Below the pieces are notes generated by a model, which searched no databases, was not told the origin of the DNA, and saw only the letters and a list, made by a program, of their open reading frames with translations. Positions 35,880 to 44,489 of a stretch of DNA of 64,000 nt are shown in pieces. The stretch comes from Acidovorax sp. 210-6 (GTDB lineage: Bacteria; Pseudomonadota; Gammaproteobacteria; Burkholderiales; Burkholderiaceae_C). Where the stretch lies: assembly GCF_010020825.1 (NCBI RefSeq), contig NZ_JAACJE010000001.1, positions 992,001 to 1,056,000 of the forward strand. Direction: 5' to 3'. The position numbers and the translations under genes are program-made. The stretch's first letter is position 1, and every line of letters starts with the position of its first letter.

Positions 35880-36308
35880 TCAGGCTGCGCCCGCGGGCTC
35901 GGCGGAGAGGGGGGTGATGGTGGCGACGGTCTCGCGGAAGTAGTCCAGCAGGCCGTCCCGCGAATGGCTCACGATCCAGGTCTGGCTCTCCACATCGCGC
36001 TGCTGCAGGCCGTAGTGGAATCGCTGGTGGAACTGCGTGAGCACCCAGTTATCGCCCAGTGCCTGGCTGTGCGCGCGCAGGATGCGTGTGCCCTGCGGAA
36101 AGATCTCTGTCGCCAGGCGCTGCAGCACCGCCAGCACGCCGGCCTTGCCCTGGGCCTGCTGCCAGGCCACGTCGGCGTCGTCGCGGTAGTGGTCGATGCG
36201 GAAATCCACGTCGTCGGCGATGTGCGCGAGCAGCCGGGGCACGTCGCCCTGGGCGAAGGCGGACAGCACGTGGTCGATGGCGTGGAGGGCGGGGGCGGGG
36301 TGGGTCAT
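35880..36308 (-). CDS. NTF2-like / SnoaL-like small protein
   Basis: A 142-residue soluble protein with the alpha+beta cone-fold pattern: ALHAIDHVLSAFAQGDVPRL, LLAHIADDVDFRI, then strands ILRAHSQALGDNWVLTQFHQ and TWIVSHSRDGLLDYFRET. Such folds serve as isomerases, hydrolases or binding domains. Catalytic residues cannot be assigned with confidence. An AT-rich stretch (taaattattttattt near 36358) upstream could hold its promoter. The LysR gene follows by 11 bp. Confidence 0.75.
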   Translation of the reverse strand: MTHPAPALHAIDHVLSAFAQGDVPRLLAHIADDVDFRIDHYRDDADVAWQQAQGKAGVLAVLQRLATEIFPQGTRILRAHSQALGDNWVLTQFHQRFHYGLQQRDVESQTWIVSHSRDGLLDYFRETVATITPLSAEPAGAA

Positions 36309-36402
36309 GGCAAGGCTCCTGTGAAAAGCCGCGACTGTAGGGAGCGGCTTGCCATCGGTAAATTATTTTATTTGTTCTAGTTGGAAATAAAAAATTGATG
36401 GT

Positions 36403-37305
36403 TCAGGACGATACGCCGGGCAGCGTCCGCAGGTAGCCCTGCAAGGCCTCGATGGCCTGGCGCACCTTGGCGGGCTGGGCGTCGCGCTGCGGGGTGACGG
36501 CCCAGATGTCCAGCGTGCCGAACGACCACTGCGGCAGCAGCCGCACCAGGCGCCCGGCCTGCAGGGCCTCCTGCACGTCCATGCTGCCCATCAGCGCCAG
36601 GCCCAGGCCGGCCTCGCACATCTGCTGGATCGAGAGCTGGTTGTTGCTGGCGATGCGCGGCTGCACCACCAGGCCGCGCGCCGTGCCCGCCGGGCCCTGC
36701 AGCTCCAGCCGCAGGCCCGTGCCCTCGCGGGAAAAGCCCAGCCAATCCTGGGCGTGCAGCGCGTCGGGGTCGAGCGGCGCGGCGTGGCGCGCCAGCCAGT
36801 CGGGGCTGGCGCACAGCCACCATTGCATGGCGCACAGGCGCCGCGCGGCCCAGGTGGAGTCCGCCAGGCGGCCAAAGCGCAGCGCCAGGTCGATGCGCGA
36901 CTGGATCAGGTCGATGGGCGCATCGTCCACCAGCAGCCGCAGGCGCAGTGCGGGGTGGCGTGCCAGCATGTCGCCCAGGGCCGGGGCGATATGGCGGGCA
37001 AAACCCACGGTGGCCGAGAGGCGCAGCTCGCCGCTGGGCGCGGCGTGTGCCGCGGCCAGCTCGGCGCGCGCCTGCTCGGCCGCCGCGCACAGGGCTGCGC
37101 AGTGCGTGTGGTAGCGCTCGCCCGCCTCGGTCAGCACGAGCTTGCGCGTGGAGCGGTGCAGCAGGGTGACGCCACCGGTGCGCTCCAGCAGGCGCACCTG
37201 CTGGCTCACGGCAGAGGTGCTCATGCCCAGGGCACGCGCCGCACCGCTCATCGATCCGTGCTGCACCACGCTGGCGAACACGGCCATGCGCCGCAGGTCA
37301 TCCAT
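36403..37305 (-). CDS. LysR family transcriptional regulator
   Basis: A 300-residue regulator. The HTH (MDDLRRMAVFASVVQHGSMS then STSAVSQQVRLLERTGGVTL) and substrate-binding domain (GFARHIAPALGDMLARHPAL) fit the CrgA/AaeR-like subgroup that starts with DDL..M..F..VV..GSF. It is divergent from an NAD(P)-binding reductase gene, the usual arrangement for a LysR regulator and its target. Two small dyads lie between them. Confidence 0.9.
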   Translation of the reverse strand: MDDLRRMAVFASVVQHGSMSGAARALGMSTSAVSQQVRLLERTGGVTLLHRSTRKLVLTEAGERYHTHCAALCAAAEQARAELAAAHAAPSGELRLSATVGFARHIAPALGDMLARHPALRLRLLVDDAPIDLIQSRIDLALRFGRLADSTWAARRLCAMQWWLCASPDWLARHAAPLDPDALHAQDWLGFSREGTGLRLELQGPAGTARGLVVQPRIASNNQLSIQQMCEAGLGLALMGSMDVQEALQAGRLVRLLPQWSFGTLDIWAVTPQRDAQPAKVRQAIEALQGYLRTLPGVSS

Positions 37306-37323
37306 GGGTGTCTCCTGGCTTGA

Positions 37324-37360
37324 TTGTGAAGTAGGGCTTCATTGTGAAGGCTATTTTCAC
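37324..37360. promoter_or_regulatory. Candidate LysR operator between divergent genes
   Basis: TTGTGAAG occurs twice, 18 bp apart, as parts of two dyads: TGAAG-TAGGG-CTTCA (37327-37341) and GTGAA-N7-TTCAC (37344-37360). They lie 69-105 bp upstream of the reductase ATG and 19-55 bp upstream of the regulator ATG, where LysR proteins bind. Confidence 0.45.
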
Positions 37361-37428
37361 CCTCTACCGCAATGATTGTGCAGTTCGTAAGCTTGCGGCA
37401 TCGCAACTTTGGAACCAGGAGAACCCCC

Positions 37429-38070
37429 ATGAACATCGCTCTGATCGGCGCCACCGGTTTTGTCGGATCGGCCGTGCTCCAGGAATTGCTGCAGCGCGGC
37501 CACCGCGTGACGGCGTTGGCCCGCAACCCGGCCAAGCTCGCCCCGCGGGAAGGCCTGACGGTGCGCGAGGCCGATGCCCAGGATGCCGCCCAGGTGGCGC
37601 GCGCCGTGGCCGGGCACGATGCCGTGGTCAGCGCCTACAACCCAGGCTGGGACAACCCGCGCATCCACGACGAGTTCTTGCTCGGCACCCGCGCCATCAT
37701 CGATGGCACCAAGCAGGCAGGCCTGCGCCGCATTCTGGTGGTGGGTGGTGCAGGCAGCCTGTTCGTGGCGCCCGGCGTGCAACTCGTGGACACGCCCCAG
37801 TTCCCGGCCGAATGGAAGCAGGGCGCACTGGCCGCGCGTGAGGCGCTGAACTGGATCCGGGCCGAAGACACGCTGGACTGGACCTTCCTGTCGCCCGCCA
37901 TCCTGCTGCAGCCGGGCGAGCGCACGGGGCAGTACCGGCTAGGGACGGAATCACCCCTGATGGCCGGCGAGCAGCCCGGCACCATCAGCGTGGCCGACCT
38001 GGCCGTGGCCATCGTGGATGAGCTGCAGACGCCGCGCCATGTGCGCCAGCGCTTCACCGTGGCGTATTGA
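37429..38070 (+). CDS. NAD(P)-binding reductase, YwnB/NmrA-like
   Basis: A 213-residue atypical SDR. The nucleotide-binding motif [14 protein letters not shown] (residues 7-20), [20 protein letters not shown] and [13 protein letters not shown] place it with YwnB/HSCARG-type NAD(P)H-binding proteins. It lacks the Tyr-x3-Lys pair, usual for this group. The ATG at 37429 follows AGGAG; the longer frame from 37372 was rejected. Divergent LysR suggests substrate-induced or redox-linked expression. It may reduce quinones or act as a sensor. Confidence 0.85.
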   Translation: MNIALIGATGFVGSAVLQELLQRGHRVTALARNPAKLAPREGLTVREADAQDAAQVARAVAGHDAVVSAYNPGWDNPRIHDEFLLGTRAIIDGTKQAGLRRILVVGGAGSLFVAPGVQLVDTPQFPAEWKQGALAAREALNWIRAEDTLDWTFLSPAILLQPGERTGQYRLGTESPLMAGEQPGTISVADLAVAIVDELQTPRHVRQRFTVAY

Positions 38071-38080
38071 TCTCAGGTTC

Positions 38081-39681
38081 TCAGGCGGCTGGCCGTGGCA
38101 GGCGCTGCAGCGCAGGCGCTGCGCTGGGGTGCTGGGGTGCTGGGAGCTTGCGTCGGAAGACAGCTTGAACACGGCCACGGCGCGCACCAGTTCGCGCGCC
38201 TGGCCGCTGAGGCTGCCCGCCGCCGCCGCCATCTGCTCCACCAGCGCGGCGTTCTGCTGCGTGGCCTGGTCCATTTGCGTTACCGCTTCGCCCACTTGCG
38301 ATACGCCCGCGCTTTGTTCGCTGCTGGCGGCGCTGATCTCTCCCATGATGTCGGTCACACGCCGGATGGCGTTGACCACTTCGGTCATGGCTTCTCCGGC
38401 CTTCTCTGCCTGGATGTTGCCTTGCTCCACGCGCTCCACGCTGGCGCTGATCAGGCTCTTGATTTCCTTGGCCGCTTCGGCGCTGCGCCCGGCCAGGCTG
38501 CGCACTTCGCTGGCCACCACGGCAAAGCCTCGGCCTTGCTCGCCCGCGCGGGCGGCTTCCACGGCCGCGTTGAGCGCCAGGATGTTGGTCTGGAAGGCGA
38601 TGCCGTCGATCACGCCGATGATGTCGGCGATCTTGTTGCTGGCGGTGCTGATGCCTTTCATGGTCTCCACCACCTGGGACACCACTTCGCCGCCCTGCAC
38701 CGCCACGGTGGAGGCGTTGACGGCCATCTGGTTGGCCTGGCGGGCGTTGTCGGCATTGGCCTTGACGGTGGAGTTCAGTTCCTCCATCGAGGCCGATGTT
38801 TCTTCCAGTGCGCTCGCCTGGCTTTCCGTGCGGGCCGAGAGATCCTGGTTGCCCTGGGCGATCTGCGTGCTGGCCGAGGCCACCATGTTGGCGTTCTGGC
38901 GCACGTTGTGCACCACCTGGGAGAGGCTGCCCTGCATGGCATACAGGGCGTTGAGCAGTAGCGCGATTTCGTCCTTGCCCTGGCTCGCCGTGGCCACCGT
39001 CAGGTCACCCCCAGCCACGGCCTGGGACACCTGCACCGCGCGGTCCAGCGGCTGGGTCACGGTGCGGCTGAAGAGCACTGCGGCGATGATGCCTGCCGCG
39101 CAGACGATGAGCATGACGGCCAGGCTCATCACCGTGGCGTTGCGTGCGCGTTCGGCGGCTTTGTCTGCGGTGGCGGCTGCGGCCTTCTGGATCAGTTCGC
39201 CCGCCTGGTCCAACAGCTTGGCGGGCTCGCGGTCCATGCCTTTGACGGCCTGGTCGCCTGCCTGCGGGTCTTGCCCGGCGCTGTGGAAGGCCTCCAGGCC
39301 CTTGCGGTAGTCGGTGCCCATGCGCTGGTGCGCCTGGGCAAACTGCTGCACCCGCTCGCGTGCGTCCCCTGCGGGCAGGCCCTTCAGCAGCTGGGCGGCT
39401 TGGGTTTGGATGGCGGCTTCTTCCTTTTCAAAGGCCGCCCAGTAGCGCTTGAGTTGTTCGGCATCCTTGCCGCGCAGCAGCACGTTCTTCCACTCCTGCA
39501 CCTGCACCTTGAAGGCGACCAACATGCTGGCAGCGGCGCGCTAGTGGTCCACACTGGCGGCCACTTCGGTTTCGTAGGTGGTGAGGGCCTGGTTGAGTCA
39601 CGCAATGCCAAACAGCGCGGCGGCCAGCAGAAGCAGCAGGGCTGCCGTGAACACCAGGGGGAGCTTGAGGCGCAGCTTCAT
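38081..39681 (-). pseudogene. Methyl-accepting chemotaxis protein, degraded (two stop codons and an 8-bp duplication)
   Basis: The natural start is the ATG at 39681 (KLRLKLPLVFTAALLLL membrane segment). In frame follow TGA at 39600-39598 (codon 28) and TAG at 39543-39541 (codon 47). The remaining frame, usable only from an internal ATG at 39525, encodes the periplasmic helix bundle, second membrane segment, HAMP and the signalling tip ([32 protein letters not shown]). Near the 3' end gctggggt is tandemly repeated (about 38125-38141); removing one 8-bp unit restores a normal tail ending LPRPAA with TGA at 38083-38081. As it stands the frame runs into the neighbouring gene. Three separate lesions make sequencing error unlikely. 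Confidence 0.85.
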
Positions 39682-39818
39682 GGCGATCTCTCCGAACGAT
39701 GTGTGGGGGCAGGTCGTGGCAGGGCCTTTCGAGGCCCTTGAGCGCTGCGGGTGCGCTCCAGTTATGGGGGCGCGTTATCGCCTGGTGCTCCGCACAAACC
39801 CGATGGCCTGGTCCGGGC

Positions 39819-40295
39819 TCAGGCAGCGTCTTCGATCACCGGCTCGCAGCGCACCTCGCAGCGCACGGAGTTGGCGATGAAGCATTCCTCGTGTGCGCGG
39901 TGGTGCAGGGTGTGGATGGCCTCGGTGGTGGGGCGCAGGTGGCCGCTGAAGTGCACCTGCGGGCGCAGGGTGACCTCGGAAAAAGCAAACTTGCCCGCGA
40001 TGTTCTGTGCCATGGTGCCGCTGGCGCGGTCTTCGTAGCGGTCCACGCAGTAGCCTTCGCGGGCCGCCAGGGACAGGAACCACAGCATGTGGCAACTGGA
40101 GATCGAGGCGATGAAGGCCTCTTCCGGGTCCACCGCCGCCGGGTCGGACCAGGGCAGGGGCACCACGTGGGGGGATGAGGAGCCAGGCACCTCCAGGCCA
40201 CCATCGAAGCGCAGCCAGTGGCGGCGGCTGTAGCGCTGGTCCACAAAGGCTTGGTCGCCGCGTTCCCAGACCACCTGGGCTTCGTAGTTGGCCAT
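39819..40295 (-). CDS. OsmC family peroxiredoxin-like protein
   Basis: A 158-residue protein of the OsmC/Ohr superfamily. The two reactive cysteines are in SISSCHMLWFLSLAA and HEECFIANSVRCEV. These proteins reduce organic hydroperoxides. Extra cysteines occur nearby (YCVDRYED, CEVRCEPV). A palindromic repeat copy lies just upstream and separates it from the CoA-transferase gene on the same strand. The gene lies 137 bp beyond the pseudogene start region. Osmotic or peroxide induction cannot be read from the sequence. Confidence 0.9.
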   Translation of the reverse strand: MANYEAQVVWERGDQAFVDQRYSRRHWLRFDGGLEVPGSSSPHVVPLPWSDPAAVDPEEAFIASISSCHMLWFLSLAAREGYCVDRYEDRASGTMAQNIAGKFAFSEVTLRPQVHFSGHLRPTTEAIHTLHHRAHEECFIANSVRCEVRCEPVIEDAA

Positions 40296-40308
40296 GAAAG
40301 GCTCCTTT

Positions 40309-40352
40309 GCTATAAAAATAATAGCTGTTGGCGCAATGAATATGAGCGCTGG
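40309..40352. repeat. Intergenic palindromic element, copy 4
   Basis: Reads gctataaaaataatagctg then ttggcgcaatgaatatgagc and gctgg, i.e. the same parts as copies 1 and 5 in the opposite order. It sits between the OsmC gene and the CoA-transferase gene. Confidence 0.7.
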
Positions 40353-40365
40353 AGCCCGTTTTGTA

Positions 40366-41637
40366 TCACACCACCCCTTGGGCCTGCAACTGGGCGATGC
40401 GCTGTGCGTCCAGCCCCAGTTCGCGCAGCACCTCGTGGGTGTGCTGGCCCAGCGCGGGCGGGGCGTTGCGCAGCACAGGCGGCGTGGCGGACAGGCGCAG
40501 CGGGCTGGCCACGCCGGTGATGTGCTGCACGCCGTCGGCGGCTTCGCCCTGCGGCCAGCGCGGCAGGGTCACAGCCAGCCCACGTGCCTTGACCTGGGCA
40601 TCGTCAAAGGCCTGGGCCACGGTGTTGATGGGGCCGCAGGGCACGGCCTTGTCTTCGAGCAGTGCAATCCAGTCGGCGGTGGTGCGCGTGCGCGTGACCG
40701 CCTGCATGGCCGGGATGAGGTCTGCGCGGTGCTGCACGCGCAGCGTGTTGGTGGCAAAGCGCGGGTCTTGCGCCCAGGCGCCCTGGCCGGCGGCGGCGCA
40801 AAAGCGCTGGAACTGCCCGTCGTTGCCAATGGCCAGCAGCATGCTGCCGTCCAGCGTAGGGAAGTCCTGGTACGGCGCCAGGCTGGGGTGGGTGTTGCCT
40901 TGGCGCACGGGTGCCACGCCGGTGGCCAGGTAGCCTGCGGCCTGGTTGGCGAGCACGGCCATGCCCACGTCGATCAGGGCCATGTCGATGTGCTGGCCCT
41001 GGCCGGTGCCGGTGGCGGCGTTGTCGCGCACATGCAGCGCGGCCAGGATGGCGTTGCTGGCATACAGGCCGGTGAACAGGTCGATCACCGCGACGCCCAC
41101 GCGCTGTGGGCCGCCGCCGGGCTCGCCATCGGCGCGGCCAGTGATGTCCATCAACCCGGTCATGGCCTGCACCATGAGGTCGTAGCCCGCGCGCTCAGCG
41201 TAGGGGCCGTCCTGCCCGAAGCCGGTGATGGAGCAATAGATGAGGCGCGGGTTGAGCGTGCGCAGGCTCTCATGGTCCAGCCCGTACTGCTTCAGGCCGC
41301 CGACCTTGAAGTTCTCCACCACCACATCGGCCTGCTGCGCCATCTGGCGGATGAGCGCCTGGCCCTCGGGCGTGGCCATGTCGATGGTGACCGAGCGCTT
41401 GTTGCGGTTGCAGGCCGTGTAGTAGGCGGCCTGGCGGGTGTCGTTGCCGTCCGCGTCCTTCAGGAAGGGCGGGCCCCAGTGGCGCGTGTCGTCGCCTGCG
41501 CCGGGGCGCTCGACCTTGACCACATCGGCGCCCAGGTCGGCCAGGAGTTGCGTGCACCAGGGGCCAGCGAGCACGCGCGAGAGGTCGAGCACCTTGATGC
41601 CTGCGAGGGCGCCTGGTGAGGGAGAGGGGGTGGTCAT
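40366..41637 (-). CDS. CaiB/BaiF family CoA-transferase (probable succinyl-CoA:glutarate type)
   Basis: A 423-residue class III CoA-transferase. The start ALAGIKVLDLSRVLAGPWCT and the segment VVKVERPGAGDDTRHWGPPF match the family; the catalytic Asp is expected in MQAMTGLMDITGRADGEPGG or nearby (Asp after LM). The neighbour upstream on the strand is glutaryl-CoA dehydrogenase, and the pair is a known arrangement in which this enzyme activates glutarate with succinyl-CoA. The two genes are 244 bp apart with repeats between. The glutarate assignment is from context. Confidence 0.85.
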   Translation of the reverse strand: MTTPSPSPGALAGIKVLDLSRVLAGPWCTQLLADLGADVVKVERPGAGDDTRHWGPPFLKDADGNDTRQAAYYTACNRNKRSVTIDMATPEGQALIRQMAQQADVVVENFKVGGLKQYGLDHESLRTLNPRLIYCSITGFGQDGPYAERAGYDLMVQAMTGLMDITGRADGEPGGGPQRVGVAVIDLFTGLYASNAILAALHVRDNAATGTGQGQHIDMALIDVGMAVLANQAAGYLATGVAPVRQGNTHPSLAPYQDFPTLDGSMLLAIGNDGQFQRFCAAAGQGAWAQDPRFATNTLRVQHRADLIPAMQAVTRTRTTADWIALLEDKAVPCGPINTVAQAFDDAQVKARGLAVTLPRWPQGEAADGVQHITGVASPLRLSATPPVLRNAPPALGQHTHEVLRELGLDAQRIAQLQAQGVV

Positions 41638-41639
41638 GA

Positions 41640-41696
41640 AGTACTATAAATTTGATAGCTGGTAGCGCTTGTCCATAAAGCGCTAGAGGCCTAAAA
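41640..41696. repeat. Intergenic palindromic element, copy 5
   Basis: Contains actataaatttgatagct, then tagcgcttgtccataaagcg and ctagaggc. It adjoins a second inverted repeat in the gap between two genes of the glutarate module. Confidence 0.7.
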
Positions 41697-41730
41697 CACT
41701 TGAAATGCGCGGCGATGCACCCTGGAGGCT

Positions 41731-41827
41731 CCCTCTCCCCTCGCGGGAGAGGGTGGGGGAGATGAGGCACACCGCATGCGCCGCCACCCCCTCTCCCCCG
41801 GCCCCTCTCCCGCGAGGGGAGAGGGGA
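41731..41827. repeat. Long GC-rich inverted repeat
   Basis: The left arm (41731-41753, ccctctcccctcgcgggaga and ggg) is repeated inverted at about 41803-41826 (cccctctcccgcgaggggag). About 50 bp lie between the arms, and a third ccctctccc copy sits inside them. Each arm is itself nearly palindromic. Elements of this form occur in many copies in proteobacterial genomes. It could form a large hairpin between glutaryl-CoA dehydrogenase and the CoA-transferase. Confidence 0.75.
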
Positions 41828-41881
41828 GTTCTGAAGTTCTGATTGCCGCAGCTGGCAGCGGGGAGCGAGGGGCCCGCTGTC

Positions 41882-43078
41882 TCAGTTGGAAAACGCCGCA
41901 ATGCCCGTCTGCGCCCGCCCCAGGATCAGCGCGTGCACATCGTGCGTGCCTTCGTAGGTGTTCACCACCTCCAGGTTCACCAGGTGGCGCGCCACGCCGA
42001 ACTCGTCGCTGATGCCGTTGCCGCCCATCATGTCGCGCGCCAGGCGGGCAATGTCCAGCGCCTTGCCGCAGCTGTTGCGCTTGATGATGGAGGTGCCTTC
42101 CACGCTGGCTGTGCCCGCGTCCTTCATGCGGCCGAACTGCAGGCAGGCCTGCAGGCCGATGGCGATCTCGGTCTGCATGTCGGCCAGCTTCTTCTGGATG
42201 AGCTGGTTGGCGGCAAGAGGCCGGCCGAACTGCTTGCGGTCCAGCGTGTACTGGCGCGCGGTGTGCCAGCAGAACTCGGCCGCGCCCAGCGCGCCCCAGG
42301 CGATGCCGTAGCGGGCGCTGTTCAGGCAGGTGAAGGGGCCCTTGAGTCCCTGCACCTCGGGGAAGGCGTTCTCTTCGGGCACGAACACGTCGTCCATGAC
42401 GATCTCGCCGGTGACGGAGGCGCGCAGGCCCACCTTGCCGTGGATGGCGGGGGCGGTGAGGCCCTTCCAGCCCTTTTCCAGCACGAAGCCGCGGATGGGG
42501 CCCACGGCACCGCCTTCGGATACTTCCTTGGCCCACACCACGAACACGTCGGCCACGGGGCTGTTGGTGATCCACATCTTGCTGCCCTTGAGCTTGTAGC
42601 CGCCATCGACCTTGTAGGCGCGCGTGGCCATGCTGCCGGGGTCGGAGCCGTGGTCGGGCTCGGTCAGGCCGAAGCAGCCAATCCACTCGCCGCTGGCGAG
42701 CTTGGGCAGGTATTTCTGCTTCTGCGCCTCGGTGCCGAATTCATGGATGGGCACCATCACCAGCGAGCTTTGCACGCTGGCCATGGAGCGGTAGCCCGAG
42801 TCCACGCGCTCGACCTCGCGGGCGATCAGGCCGTAGGCCACGTAGTTCAGGCCGGGGCCGCCGTACTGCTCGGGGATGGTGGGGCCGAGCAGGCCCACTT
42901 CGCCCATCTCGCGGAAGATGGTGGTGTCCATCTTCTCGTGGCGGAAGGCGTCGAGCACGCGCGGGGCCAGCTTGTCCTGGCAGTAGGCGGCGGCGGCGTC
43001 GCGGATCGCGCGCTCGTCGTCAGTCAGTTGTTGGCTCAGGAGGAAAGGATCGTCCCATTGAAAAGCGGCGTGGGCCAT
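41882..43078 (-). CDS. gcdH: Glutaryl-CoA dehydrogenase
   Basis: A 398-residue flavoenzyme of the acyl-CoA dehydrogenase family that oxidises and decarboxylates glutaryl-CoA to crotonyl-CoA (lysine, tryptophan and benzoate catabolism). Visible signatures are [15 protein letters not shown] (FAD contact), [14 protein letters not shown], and the catalytic Glu in [17 protein letters not shown]; also [14 protein letters not shown]. The [11 protein letters not shown] and [14 protein letters not shown] segments are characteristic of GcdH. It is divergent from a LysR gene and followed by a CoA-transferase, the full glutarate module. Confidence 0.95.
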   Translation of the reverse strand: MAHAAFQWDDPFLLSQQLTDDERAIRDAAAAYCQDKLAPRVLDAFRHEKMDTTIFREMGEVGLLGPTIPEQYGGPGLNYVAYGLIAREVERVDSGYRSMASVQSSLVMVPIHEFGTEAQKQKYLPKLASGEWIGCFGLTEPDHGSDPGSMATRAYKVDGGYKLKGSKMWITNSPVADVFVVWAKEVSEGGAVGPIRGFVLEKGWKGLTAPAIHGKVGLRASVTGEIVMDDVFVPEENAFPEVQGLKGPFTCLNSARYGIAWGALGAAEFCWHTARQYTLDRKQFGRPLAANQLIQKKLADMQTEIAIGLQACLQFGRMKDAGTASVEGTSIIKRNSCGKALDIARLARDMMGGNGISDEFGVARHLVNLEVVNTYEGTHDVHALILGRAQTGIAAFSN

Positions 43079-43176
43079 GTGCGTGTCTCCGGTGGTGTGG
43101 GTTGCGGGGGGGTGAAAGCCATTTCACATGCCAAATCAGCATGCATGGGGGCGATAGTAGGGGGGTGAGAAACGAT

Positions 43177-43193
43177 AAGCAAACGAGTTGTTT
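43177..43193. promoter_or_regulatory. Candidate GcdR operator
   Basis: The perfect dyad GCAAAC-GAGTT-GTTTGC lies in the 142-bp gap between gcdH and the divergent LysR gene, 28-44 bp before the regulator start. Size and position fit a LysR binding site. Confidence 0.6.
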
Positions 43194-43220
43194 GCATCCA
43201 GATATGCGGTTTGTGAATGT

Positions 43221-44195
43221 ATGATGCGTGCCATGCGTGCCATGCGTCGCCATCTCCCCTCCACCCAGGCCCTCGCCTGCTTTGAAGCCGCCGCCCGGCA
43301 TGAGAGCTACACCCGTGCCGCGCAGGAGCTGGCGCTCACGCAGAGCGCAGTCTCGCGGCAGATCCAGGCCCTGGAGGACCAACTGGGCGTGGCCCTGTTC
43401 CGGCGCACGCGCCATGGGGTGGTGCTCACCCCGGCGGGCCAGCGCTACGGCCGCCAAGTGGCGCGCTGGTTGCAGGTGCTGGAGCAGAGCACGCTCGACG
43501 TCATGGCCCGCCAGGGCGTGGGCGGTGCGCTGGCGCTGGCGGCGGTGCCCACCTTTGCCACGCGCTGGCTCATTCCGCGCCTGCCCCTGCTGGCGCAGCA
43601 GCACCCCGACATCGTGGTGCACCTGGATACCCAGACACGCCCCTTCCTGTTTGCCGACACCGCCTACGATGCCGCGCTGTACGCAGGCACGCCCGAGCAG
43701 GTGGCGCAGTGGCCGGGCACGCAGGCCCAACTGCTGCTGCACGAGGATGTGCTGCCCGTGTGCAGCCCGCAGTTGCTCGAATCGGTCGCCACCCGGGGCC
43801 GGGGGCGCGCGCACCAGCCGGTGGAGCCTGCGGCCCTGGCCGCACTGCCGCTGCTGCAGCAAAGCACGCGCCCGCTGGCCTGGCGCCAGTGGTTCGACGC
43901 CATGGGCGTGGACGCCCCGCGCGCGCTGGACGGGCCGCGCTACGAGCTGTTCTCCATGCTGGCCCAGGCGGCCACGCTGGGCATGGGGGTGGCGCTGATT
44001 CCGCCGTTGCTCATCGAGGCCGAGCTGGCCAGCGGCCAGCTGGTGGTGGCCTGCCCGCGGGCGCTGCCTGGCGAGCGCGCGTACTACCTTGTCCAACCAG
44101 CGCAGCAAGCCCCATCCCCGGCACTGGCGACCTTTGGCGCATGGCTGCAGACGGTGGTGGGCGCTACCGACCCATCCGCAGCGCAGGGTTTTTGA
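43221..44195 (+). CDS. LysR family transcriptional regulator (GcdR-like)
   Basis: About 324 residues. The HTH (YTRAAQELALTQSAVSRQI) and RRHLPSTQALACFEAAARHE are of the GcvA/GcdR subgroup. Four in-frame ATGs (43221, 43224, 43233, 43242) are possible and none has a good ribosome-binding site; the last gives MRRHLPSTQAL. It is divergent from gcdH and a dyad lies between them, so it very likely regulates glutarate use. The effector is probably glutarate or glutaryl-CoA, by analogy. Confidence 0.87.
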   Translation: MMRAMRAMRRHLPSTQALACFEAAARHESYTRAAQELALTQSAVSRQIQALEDQLGVALFRRTRHGVVLTPAGQRYGRQVARWLQVLEQSTLDVMARQGVGGALALAAVPTFATRWLIPRLPLLAQQHPDIVVHLDTQTRPFLFADTAYDAALYAGTPEQVAQWPGTQAQLLLHEDVLPVCSPQLLESVATRGRGRAHQPVEPAALAALPLLQQSTRPLAWRQWFDAMGVDAPRALDGPRYELFSMLAQAATLGMGVALIPPLLIEAELASGQLVVACPRALPGERAYYLVQPAQQAPSPALATFGAWLQTVVGATDPSAAQGF

Positions 44196-44254
44196 CGCCG
44201 CCCATGGCCTGCGCAACAATGAAGCCGTCCTGATACATCAGCGAAAGGCTTGCC

Positions 44255-44470
44255 ATGACCACCTACCATGCACCGCATTTCGACCCCACCGTGGACGAGC
44301 TGGACACGCTCAAGCAACTGGAGATGGGCAAACTGGTCAGCACGCCGCAGGCACTCAAGGAGCATATGTCTGGGCGCCTGTACGAGCGCGGCTACATCGC
44401 CAAGAACGCGTCGGGCCAACTGACCATCACTGACACCGGCCGGGCGTTGATCCGGCGCCAGGACAACTGA
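44255..44470 (+). CDS. Small unknown protein, possibly winged-helix-like
   Basis: A 71-residue soluble protein. The sequence LVSTPQALKEHMSGRLYERG followed by YIAKNASGQLTITDTGRALI looks like helix-helix-beta wing of a small winged-helix domain (compare the ending LTxTGxxLI found in MarR-like and RIO-type proteins). It ends RRQDN. It starts after AAAGG and is followed after 19 bp by the lipoprotein gene. No named family recognised. Confidence 0.7.
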   Translation: MTTYHAPHFDPTVDELDTLKQLEMGKLVSTPQALKEHMSGRLYERGYIAKNASGQLTITDTGRALIRRQDN

Positions 44471-44489
44471 GTTGCGTTGGGCTCCTGAC

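Noticed and set aside
37951-38080. C-terminal extension of the MCP frame into the reductase gene
   Set aside because: The tail is antisense to a conserved gene and is explained by the 8-bp duplication frameshift.
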